20,579 nt of DNA from JAABRU01 sp050180235 (GTDB lineage Bacteria; Desulfobacterota; Desulfobacteria; Desulfobacterales; Desulfococcaceae), in the NCBI GenBank assembly GCA_050180235.1, contig JBFXEJ010000107.1, positions 1 through 20,579 of the forward strand, written 5' to 3'. The translations under genes were made by a program, and so were the position numbers. Positions 14,903 through 20,579 of the stretch are shown piece by piece. Each line of letters begins with the position of its first letter. The stretch's first letter is position 1. Below the pieces are notes generated by a model. It did not search any database and was not told where the DNA came from. It worked only from the letters and a program-made list of their open reading frames with translations.

Positions 14903-15730
14903 ATGAAAAGAGTGAAACTGTTTTTTGCTGCTGCACTGATGATTTGTATGATCACAATGCCGGCACTGGCAGAAGAAAGCCCTGTGCTGATGATGGCCAC
15001 AACCACCAGTACGGATGACACAGGTCTGCTGGATTACCTTGCGCCCCTGTTCAAAGCAGACAGCGGAGTTGAACTTCGCTGGACTGCGACCGGAACAGGA
15101 AAAGCCCTGAAAATGGGTGAAAACTGTGATGTGGATGTCCTGATGGTTCATGCGCCGGATGCGGAAATGAAATTTGTGGCAGACGGTTTTGGCACAGATC
15201 GGAAAGAAATCATGTACAATGATTTCATTCTTATCGGGCCGGAATCTGATCCTGCTGGAATCAAAGGGAAATCCGTAAAAGAAAGCCTGAAAATCATACA
15301 GGAAAAAAAGGCCGTGTTTGCCAGCCGCGGGGACAAATCCGGAACCCATCAACTGGAACTGAGTCTGTGGAAAACTGCTGAACTGACAGTGCCGGAAAAA
15401 GAGACCTGGTATGTGCAGACCGGTCAGGGAATGCTGACCACCATCAGTATTGCCGCAGAACGCAAAGGATACACCATCACAGACAGGGGAACTTATATCA
15501 AGTATGAATCTGATGCAAAGGGCAATCCTGATCTGAAAATTCTGGTGGAAGGGGATGATTCTCTGAAAAATCAGTACAGTGTGATTGTTGTCAATACGGA
15601 ACGCTGCCCCAAAGCCAAAGCAGATTTGGCAAAAAAATTCTCGGACTGGATCTGCGGAGAAAAAGCCCAGAAACTCATCGGGGATTTCAAACTGCTGGAC
15701 AAGGCATTGTTCACACCCAACGCGAAATAA
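14903..15730 (+). CDS. tupA: Tungstate ABC transporter substrate-binding protein
   Basis: A 275-residue periplasmic protein with signal peptide MKRVKLFFAAALMICMITMPALA. The mature part begins with the oxyanion-binding motif ATTTSTDDTGLLDYL. It continues with the TupA pattern WTATGTGKALKMGENCDVDVL then MVHAP, the MYNDFILIGPESDPAGI block and SRGDKSGTH, which together distinguish TupA from ModA. It captures tungstate for tungsten enzymes such as formate dehydrogenases or aldehyde:ferredoxin oxidoreductases. AAAAGGAG at 14887-14894 is 8 nt from the ATG at 14903, a better start than the ATG at 14897 (2 nt). The permease and ATPase genes tupB and tupC, usually next to it, are absent here. Confidence 0.92.
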   Translation: MKRVKLFFAAALMICMITMPALAEESPVLMMATTTSTDDTGLLDYLAPLFKADSGVELRWTATGTGKALKMGENCDVDVLMVHAPDAEMKFVADGFGTDRKEIMYNDFILIGPESDPAGIKGKSVKESLKIIQEKKAVFASRGDKSGTHQLELSLWKTAELTVPEKETWYVQTGQGMLTTISIAAERKGYTITDRGTYIKYESDAKGNPDLKILVEGDDSLKNQYSVIVVNTERCPKAKADLAKKFSDWICGEKAQKLIGDFKLLDKALFTPNAK

Positions 15731-15749
15731 GGTGATTTCCGGAAAAGTA

Positions 15750-15770
15750 GCAAAAGCTTCCAGCTTTTGC
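15750..15770 (+). terminator. Hairpin after tupA
   Basis: GCAAAAGCT and AGCTTTTGC form a perfect 9-bp stem around a 3-nt loop, 20 nt after the tupA stop. No T-run follows, so it may be a processing or attenuating hairpin. Confidence 0.5.
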
Positions 15771-16004
15771 CCTGTGCCTGTGAACCGAAATGGGATATTT
15801 ATTTTCATAAATCACCTAAGATCAGCAGATCAAAAACTCCCTCCCCCTCAATGGGAGAGGGAAAATAAAGGAAATTTTAGATCTACTGAAGGTGTCAGGT
15901 GTCAGGTTTCAGTGCTGGCGTATTATGTGAGACTTTCAGGGACCGGTAAGAGAAAATAAGCCATGACTCTGAAATTATAATATTTCTGTTGAGAAAGTCA
16001 CATG

Positions 16005-16052
16005 ATGGGTCTGATCTGATTTTTGGAAAATCAGATCAGACCCATTTTTTTT
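16005..16052 (+). terminator. Strong isolated intrinsic terminator
   Basis: ATGGGTCTGATCTGATTTT and its perfect inverse form an arm pair of up to 19 bp with a minimal GG centre, followed by eight T residues. It lies 275 bp beyond tupA with no gene between, and so ends either a long tupA transcript or an unrecognised short RNA. Confidence 0.8.
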
Positions 16053-16284
16053 ATAAACTCACAGCATATGCGTACACATAAGCTGAGTTCGATGTATTAT
16101 GCTGTTATAACAGGTATTAAGCCTGAGTTAATATAATTTAAGTTTATCAGTATAAAAAATCTCATTACCCACTTTTGGACAAATATTTCAAGATTATTCC
16201 ACAAAGGCAGCACAAAAAGACATATCATGAAATATATGCGCCGGATTTTTCTTGAAAGTTGATTGAACCTTATCTATAAGTAAT

Positions 16285-16433
16285 TAAGAATTCACCCTAC
16301 GCACTGCCGTCATACTGACGAAAACCGGTATCCGGAAACTCTTAAAAACAATGGATTCCGGCTTTCTCCGGAATGAAGGTGAAAGTCAGTAACTTCCTGA
16401 TTTCTTTAAAAAGCTGCGTAAGGTGAGTTAAGA
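16285..16433. repeat. Palindromic interspersed element (family C)
   Basis: The left end AAGAATTCACCCTACGCA (16285-16303) and right end TGCGTAAGGTGAGTTAAGA (16415-16433) are imperfect inverted copies. Inside are CCGGTATCCGG and ATTCCGG...CCGGAAT hairpins of the kind commonly dispersed in proteobacterial genomes. No clear target duplication was found. Confidence 0.5.
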
Positions 16434-16580
16434 AAATGTTTGTCACAAAAATCCTAAAGATTTGAAAATCATTAGGGTTTCAAGGTCAAATTTTTTTTTG
16501 AACGCCTATAAGGACATTGATGTGCAAAAAACAATTTTGCATTCCGGTTTCAGACGGTATGCACGAAATGAGAAAAAATT

Positions 16581-17372
16581 ATGATATACAAAAAATTCAG
16601 GGCCGCTGCTGTACAGTGGGATGTGAAACTGGGAAATGCGGAAGCCAATCTTGCCGCAGTGCGGGAAATGCTTGGAATTGCGAAAGCCAATGGCACAGAC
16701 TTGGCAGTGCTGCCGGAAATGTGGTCATGCGGTTTTGACAATGGGCATCTGGCGGATCATGCCCGGAACACTCCGGAAATTCTGACAGAAATTATGAAAC
16801 TTGCCAAATATTATGGTATGATTATCGCAGGTTCCATGCCTGAATCCGAAGGAAAAGAGATTTACAATACCATGTATGTGGCCGACAAAGACGGAAGCCT
16901 TGCCGGTTACTACCGCAAAGTCCATCTTTTTTCTGTCACCGGTGAGGAAAAGTATTTTTCACCGGGGCGCAGACATGCACTATGCAGAACTTCTCTGGGT
17001 CTGCTGGGACTGATGATCTGCTATGATCTACGTTTTCCCGAACTCTGCCGAACACTTGTTCTGAAAGGCGCCACAGCCGTGATTGTTTCCGCACAGTGGC
17101 CCAGAGTGCGTATTTTTCGCTGGGATATTCTGGCCCAGGCCCGGTCAATTGAAAACCAGATTTATCTGATTGCATCCAACCGTTGCGGAAAAGAGAATAA
17201 TACTGTATTTGGCGGACATTCCATTATTGTGGATCCCGCAGGGGAAGTGCTGGCAATGGCAGGAGAGGAAATCTGCATACAGTATGCGGAAATTGATCCG
17301 GATCGGATTGCTGAAGCAAGAAAAGCGATGCCTTCGCTTAAAGAAAGAATGCCGGAGGCATATGAAATTTAA
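16581..17372 (+). CDS. Nitrilase-superfamily carbon-nitrogen hydrolase (omega-amidase-like)
   Basis: A 263-residue cytoplasmic amidohydrolase with the complete Glu-Lys-Cys triad: Glu46 in VLPEMW, Lys113 in YYRKVHLF, Cys147 in LMICYDLRFPE. The blocks SAQWPRVRIFRWDILAQARSIENQ and the FGGHSIIVDPAGEVLA segment fit the YafV/Nit2-like omega-amidase branch, which hydrolyses alpha-keto acid amides such as 2-oxoglutaramate; the exact substrate is inference. Length is normal. The ribosome binding site is weak (a GAGAA stretch upstream). Its last 11 nt overlap the next gene. Confidence 0.88.
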   Translation: MIYKKFRAAAVQWDVKLGNAEANLAAVREMLGIAKANGTDLAVLPEMWSCGFDNGHLADHARNTPEILTEIMKLAKYYGMIIAGSMPESEGKEIYNTMYVADKDGSLAGYYRKVHLFSVTGEEKYFSPGRRHALCRTSLGLLGLMICYDLRFPELCRTLVLKGATAVIVSAQWPRVRIFRWDILAQARSIENQIYLIASNRCGKENNTVFGGHSIIVDPAGEVLAMAGEEICIQYAEIDPDRIAEARKAMPSLKERMPEAYEI

Positions 17373-17844
17373 AATACAGGACAGGGAAACTTTGTCCGGA
17401 ATTTTGGCAAAAGAGCGGCAAAACGGGCGCATTATTGTATTTACCAACGGCTGCTTTGACCTGCTTCATGTGGGACATGTGCGTTATCTGACAGCGGCCC
17501 GTGAACATGGCGATCTGCTGGTGGTCGGGCTTAATTCGGATAGCTCAGTGCGCTCCATCAAGGGGGAAAAACGCCCAATTCTTCCCCAGGAACAGCGGGC
17601 AGAAGTGCTGGCCGGGCTGGAATGCGTTGATTATGTGACTATTTTTGATGAACCTGATCCGCTTTTGCTTATACAGGTTTTGAAACCCCATGTTCTGGTT
17701 AAAGGCGCAGACTGGGCCGAAGCAGATATTATTGGCGGGGATTTTGTCAAATCCATCGGCGGACGGGTGGAAAGAATCCATCTGGTTCCGGGCGCATCCA
17801 CCACTGCAATCATTGAGCGGATTGTGCACCTGTATCAGAAATGA
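17362..17844 (+). CDS. rfaE2: D-glycero-beta-D-manno-heptose 1-phosphate adenylyltransferase
   Basis: A 160-residue cytidylyltransferase-like enzyme that adds AMP to heptose-1-phosphate in ADP-heptose synthesis for LPS inner core. The nucleotidyltransferase signature TNGCFDLLHVGH lies at 28-39 (His36, His39), with LVVGLNSDSSVRSIKG, the KPHVLVKGADW block and the C-terminal PGASTTAIIERI. It corresponds to the C-terminal domain of HldE as a separate protein; the kinase partner is not in this window. The ATG at 17362 is set by GGAGG at 17354-17358, inside the 3' end of the nitrilase gene, which it overlaps by 11 nt, implying co-expression. Confidence 0.92.
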   Translation: MKFKIQDRETLSGILAKERQNGRIIVFTNGCFDLLHVGHVRYLTAAREHGDLLVVGLNSDSSVRSIKGEKRPILPQEQRAEVLAGLECVDYVTIFDEPDPLLLIQVLKPHVLVKGADWAEADIIGGDFVKSIGGRVERIHLVPGASTTAIIERIVHLYQK

Positions 17845-17900
17845 AACACCCTGAAAGCAATGGATTATTTGGCAGTGGATAAAATTGTCTGCAAGTCTGT

Positions 17901-17924
17901 TTTCAACCGCAAAGTAACGCAGAG
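17901..17924 (-). repeat. CTCTGCG-type repeat, minus orientation
   Basis: On the minus strand this reads CTCTGCGTTACTTTGCGG then TTGAAAA, close to CTCTGTGTCACTCTGCGG and TTAAAA at about 1095-1118 in the core of element A1. Confidence 0.45.
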
Positions 17925-17993
17925 TTTTTTATCTTCCTGAAATTTTGCATCTTTGTGGCAGCCTGAAAACACCCGGTGATGTTTCAAAGCATA

Positions 17994-18166
17994 ATACCAA
18001 TTCTCCATTGACATGATACAATTTGCAGACTGATCCGGAGGAGTGCAAAAATTAAGCGGAGCGGTTTTTTGCACATTTTCGGGGGAGTGCAAAAATTAAG
18101 CGGAGCGGTTTTTTGCACACGCGGAACAGCTAAAAAACTGAAAATATATCAATAGCAAATTGGTAT
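17994..18166. mobile_element. ATACCAA-family miniature element with two 32-bp hairpin units
   Basis: The left end ATACCAATTCTCCATTGACA (from 17994) and the right end ending AGCAAATTGGTAT (18166) are imperfect inverted copies. Between them lie two identical 32-bp units (18043-18074 and 18087-18118), each GTGCAAAAA...TTTTTTGCAC folding into a hairpin, separated by ATTTTCGGGGGA. A third identical unit is at 7744-7775. There is no coding capacity and no clear target duplication. Terminal sequences of the same family occur at 6842, 6922, 7803 and 20459. Confidence 0.65.
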
Positions 18167-18179
18167 AACAAAGGGGAAA

Positions 18180-18219
18180 AACCTCTGTGTTCTCTGTGAA
18201 AACCTCTGTGTTCTCTGTG
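18180..18219 (+). repeat. Tandem duplication of a CTCTGTG-rich unit
   Basis: AACCTCTGTGTTCTCTGTG occurs twice in a row separated by about 2 nt. The unit is related to the CTCTGTG repeats in element A1 (1071-1112). Two copies only, so not a CRISPR array. Confidence 0.6.
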
Positions 18220-18282
18220 GGAAATGACTTACCCCACGCAGAAAAATCAGCAGTTCTGAACCGCTGCGAAAGAAAGATACTG

Positions 18283-18696
18283 ATGAAAAATCAAAGAGTT
18301 TATGAATACCGCATGAAGGTTCCCTTCCATGATCTTGACCCTGTTCAGATTGTATGGCATGGCAATTACCTGAAATATTTTGACATTGCCAGATTCGGTC
18401 TGTTCGCGGAAGCAGGAGTGGATTTGTACCGTTATTATCAGGAAACACAGTATCTTTTTCCGGTCATCAAAACATCCACCAAGCATATTGCATCCCTGAC
18501 TTACGGAGATGAATTTGTATGCAGTGCCACTCTTGCTGATGCCAGCATTAAGATTGTGATTGATTTTGAGATACGCCGGGTAAAAGACAACGTGATCTGC
18601 GCCAAAGGCAGAGGAGAACAGGTGGCCGTGAAAATGCCGGAAATGGAAACCATGTATGAAATTCCCGCGGAAATCCGCATGGCTTTGGGGTTCTGA
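18283..18696 (+). CDS. Hot-dog fold acyl-CoA thioesterase (4HBT/YbgC-like)
   Basis: A 137-residue cytoplasmic protein starting MKNQRVYEYRMKVPFHDLDPVQIVWHGNYLKYFDIAR. The catalytic segment has the 4-hydroxybenzoyl-CoA thioesterase pattern: an Asp (Asp17 or Asp19) followed by VxWHGNYLKYFDIAR. It then has a long helix and beta strands ending in GEQVAVKMPEME. It should hydrolyse a thioester of fatty acyl or aryl CoA or ACP. The in-frame upstream extension to 18187 runs through the CTCTGTG repeat and is rejected, so the ATG at 18283 is chosen; its ribosome binding site is weak. The next gene starts 2 nt after the stop, so the two are probably one operon. Confidence 0.88.
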   Translation: MKNQRVYEYRMKVPFHDLDPVQIVWHGNYLKYFDIARFGLFAEAGVDLYRYYQETQYLFPVIKTSTKHIASLTYGDEFVCSATLADASIKIVIDFEIRRVKDNVICAKGRGEQVAVKMPEMETMYEIPAEIRMALGF

Positions 18697-18698
18697 TT

Positions 18699-20447
18699 AT
18701 GGAAGAGAACATCAGGCAGTCTTTTGTCCGGGGAGCGGAGCGGATGTCGGCATGGGCTGATCTGCTGGATAACATCAATGTGTTTCCGGTCGCGGATGCA
18801 GATACAGGACGCAATCTGGTGCTGAGTCTCAGGCCACTGCGCAATCTGGATGGAAATCCGGATAATACAATCAGGCAAATGCTTTTTTCCGCGCGGGGAA
18901 ATTCCGGAAATATCGCAGCCCGTTTTTTTTCAGAATTCATCAAAACAGATAGGCCATCGGACATTCCATCTGCAGCCGATGCCGCAAGAAGAGCCGCGTA
19001 TCAGGCCGTATCCACGCCTAAAGCCGGAACCATGCTTTCTGTATTTGACACATTCGCGGATACTGCATTGGAAATGCCGCTGAAAAATTCTCCGGATCAG
19101 ACAGCGCGAATAGTCACGCATTTGGCAGATACCGTGCGTTCCACTGCGGATATTCTGCCGGAACTCCGGGAATCAGGCGTTGTGGACGCGGGCGCGCTGG
19201 GAATGTTCCTTTTTCTGGAAACCTTTTTTTACGCGCTGACCGAACACCCGGAAAAAATGCTTTCCCCGTATGAACGCTTTGCCGGAAAACTGAAAATTTC
19301 CCCTGCATTTCACAGAGAAATTGAAAAAGGGCATTGCATCAATGCTGTTATCCGCACCAACGGAAATGCGGAAAATGCCAGAAATCTGATTTCTGCCTGT
19401 GGTCAGCATACTGTTGTAACATCTGTCCCTGCTGAAAAAGGCGGAAACTGTCTGTCCGTTCATCTGCACAGTGAAGAAAAAGAAAAAATCCGGCAAAAGT
19501 TTGAGACCATAGGGCATATCATGGAATGGTCAGATGAGGATATGTCCCTGCAGTCAAAAACATCTGCTTCCATCCGGCAGTGCATCCGCATTATGACAGA
19601 CGCAGCAGGTTCCGTAACCCGTGCAGATGCGCAGCATTTGGGTATTACGCTTCTTGACAGTTATATTCTCACAGAAGATACATCCATGCTGGAAAGTTTC
19701 TTTTCCCCGGATGATCTTTATAAGGCCATGAAAGAGGGAAAAAAAATTTCCACTTCCCAGGCTTCTGTATTTGAACGGCATCAGCATTATCAGAGCGCGA
19801 TCAGTCAGTATGAAAAAGTGCTGTATCTTTGCGTAGGCTCGGTTTATACGGGAAATTATCATACAGCCGCTGCATGGAAACAGGAAAATGATCCGGAAAA
19901 CCGCATGATTCTCATTGACACTGGCGCGGCTTCAGGCAGATTGGGAATGATGGCCCTGTCCGCAGCACGCTATGCCATGCGTACAGATGAACCGGAGTCT
20001 GTGATTTCTTATGCCCAGCATATCATCAGCCGGTGTGAGGAATTTGTTTTTATAGACAGACTGCAATATCTTGCTGCCGGTGGCAGACTTTCCAAAACCG
20101 GAGCGTTTTTCGGGGATATGCTGCACATGAAACCGGTTATCAGTCCCCAGCCGGACGGAGCCAGAAAGGTCGGAATGGTCAGAAACAGTGATGCACAGAT
20201 TGCATTTGCCCTTGCACAGTTGAAAATAGCAGAGGAGCAGAATGCTTCACTGCTTATTATGCTGGAATACACCGACAACCGGGAATGGGTGCAGGAAGAT
20301 GTTCAGGAAAAAATCAGGAAAAAATGCCCGTATGCAGAAGTGACTGTAAGGCCGCTTTCCCTGACATCCGGAGTGCATATGGGGCCGGGAACCTGGGGAA
20401 TAGCGTTTGCTCCGAACGCTTCATCTGCTTCAGTCCTGATGACATAA
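18699..20447 (+). CDS. DhaL/FakA-like plus DegV/FakB-like fusion protein (putative fatty acid kinase)
   Basis: A 582-residue cytoplasmic protein combining two parts normally made separately. Residues 1-200 form a DAK2/DhaL-type kinase domain: NINVFPVADADTGRN (Asp33 and Asp35 as metal ligands), ARGNSGNIAA (65-74), and ESGVVDAGALGMF (158-170). Residues 208-275 resemble the FakA middle domain (INAVIRTNG, then VHLHSEE). Residues about 305-575 are DegV-like: TSQAS (352-356), GSVYTGNYHTA (380-390), DTGAASGRLGM, LQYLAAGGRLS, MKPVISP and HMGPGTWGIAF. FakA phosphorylates fatty acids held by FakB, so one chain may do both. The upstream thioesterase suggests fatty acid release or salvage. Domain order and length look intact. 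Confidence 0.87.
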   Translation: MEENIRQSFVRGAERMSAWADLLDNINVFPVADADTGRNLVLSLRPLRNLDGNPDNTIRQMLFSARGNSGNIAARFFSEFIKTDRPSDIPSAADAARRAAYQAVSTPKAGTMLSVFDTFADTALEMPLKNSPDQTARIVTHLADTVRSTADILPELRESGVVDAGALGMFLFLETFFYALTEHPEKMLSPYERFAGKLKISPAFHREIEKGHCINAVIRTNGNAENARNLISACGQHTVVTSVPAEKGGNCLSVHLHSEEKEKIRQKFETIGHIMEWSDEDMSLQSKTSASIRQCIRIMTDAAGSVTRADAQHLGITLLDSYILTEDTSMLESFFSPDDLYKAMKEGKKISTSQASVFERHQHYQSAISQYEKVLYLCVGSVYTGNYHTAAAWKQENDPENRMILIDTGAASGRLGMMALSAARYAMRTDEPESVISYAQHIISRCEEFVFIDRLQYLAAGGRLSKTGAFFGDMLHMKPVISPQPDGARKVGMVRNSDAQIAFALAQLKIAEEQNASLLIMLEYTDNREWVQEDVQEKIRKKCPYAEVTVRPLSLTSGVHMGPGTWGIAFAPNASSASVLMT

Positions 20448-20455
20448 AATTGCAG

Positions 20456-20482
20456 TATAATACCAAATCGCTATTGTAATGA
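20456..20482 (+). repeat. ATACCAA-family repeat end
   Basis: ATACCAAATCGCTATTG, starting 12 nt after the stop of the fusion gene, matches the inverted right end of the element at 17994-18166. The partner end would lie beyond the window. The remaining bases to 20579 are AT-rich and show nothing else. Confidence 0.45.
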
Positions 20483-20579
20483 TCCATTAATTGCATTTAA
20501 AATATAGGAAAAACCGGTAAGAGATGCTGTCATTTTATTGGAACATTTTATCAGAATATCTGCCACATAATCTTTCATT

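Larger units (their letters stand above)
15771..16580. other. Long gene-free region
   Basis: About 810 bp without a supported gene. It holds a CCCTCCCCCTCAATGGGAG block near 15840 reminiscent of the core of element A2, a GGTGTCA duplication near 15891-15905, a very strong terminator at 16005-16050, an AT-rich stretch, a TTCACC/GGTGA-ended repeat at 16285-16433 and a small inverted repeat near 16449-16480. Short open frames have no resemblance to known proteins. Confidence 0.5.

Noticed and set aside
14753..15808. 351-codon open frame on the minus strand
   Set aside because: Antisense to tupA, which has a signal peptide, ribosome binding site and clear family motifs.
17170..17361. N-terminal extension of the RfaE2 gene to an upstream ATG
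   Set aside because: It would overlap the conserved nitrilase coding sequence in another frame; the ATG at 17362 has GGAGG at ideal distance and gives the normal family length.
18043..18219. Possible CRISPR array
   Set aside because: Only two copies of each of two different units, with spacers of 12 nt and 2 nt, and the 32-bp unit is itself a mobile hairpin; no cas genes.
18187..18282. N-terminal extension of the thioesterase
   Set aside because: It would translate a CTCTGTG repeat and is not part of the hot-dog fold; the ATG at 18283 gives the usual length.

Overview
The window looks like chromosomal DNA of a Desulfobacterota (deltaproteobacterial) sulfate reducer, probably Desulfobacterales. 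This is inferred from the style of GlmM, of the archaeal/eukaryotic-type prolyl-tRNA synthetase, of the TupA-like tungstate binder and of a diheme secreted cytochrome, and from a chromosome crowded with short palindromic interspersed repeats. No species can be named from the sequence alone. There is no rRNA, tRNA, CRISPR array or complete insertion sequence.

Layout. 1-1340: the 3' end of an IS630-type transposase gene, a HigB/HigA-type toxin-antitoxin pair, and a 130-bp miniature transposable element with a perfect 8-bp target duplication. 1341-2861: proS. 2862-3473: a gene-free stretch of nested repeats, including a 70-bp element inserted in another repeat with a 3-bp target duplication. 3474-6620: an RND efflux permease without an adaptor gene beside it. 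6621-7136: hairpins and repeat ends. 7137-8249: two minus-strand genes, a TadA-like deaminase and a small conserved hypothetical. 8368-9081: a Bax inhibitor-1 family membrane protein with a clear sigma-70 promoter and terminator. 9154-9299: a second miniature element with the same ends as the first but an unrelated core, again with an 8-bp duplication. 9332-9942: a two-gene cassette, a small alpha-helical protein and a retropepsin-like aspartic protease, overlapping by 4 nt. 10141-12041 (minus): a lipoprotein gene followed by glmM. 12462-14738: a secreted diheme protein with a seven-blade EPTP-type propeller. 14903-15730: a tungstate-binding protein. 15731-16580: a gene-free region with a strong isolated terminator and a third type of repeat. 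16581-17844: a nitrilase-superfamily amidohydrolase overlapping an RfaE2-type nucleotidyltransferase. 17845-18282: repeats. 18283-20447: a hot-dog thioesterase followed 2 nt later by a fusion of fatty-acid-kinase-like (DhaL/FakA) and DegV/FakB-like domains.

How the genes fit together. Most are housekeeping: tRNA charging, GlcNAc-1-P precursor synthesis, ADP-heptose synthesis and fatty acid handling. The accessory signal is in the mobile or possibly mobile parts: HigBA, the protease pair, and at least four families of small inverted-repeat elements that fill almost every intergenic space. The most notable observations are (1) non-autonomous elements with the same termini and 8-bp duplications but different cores, (2) the compact helical-protein/retropepsin pair, (3) the diheme/EPTP propeller protein, and (4) the single-chain FakA-DegV fusion coupled to a thioesterase.
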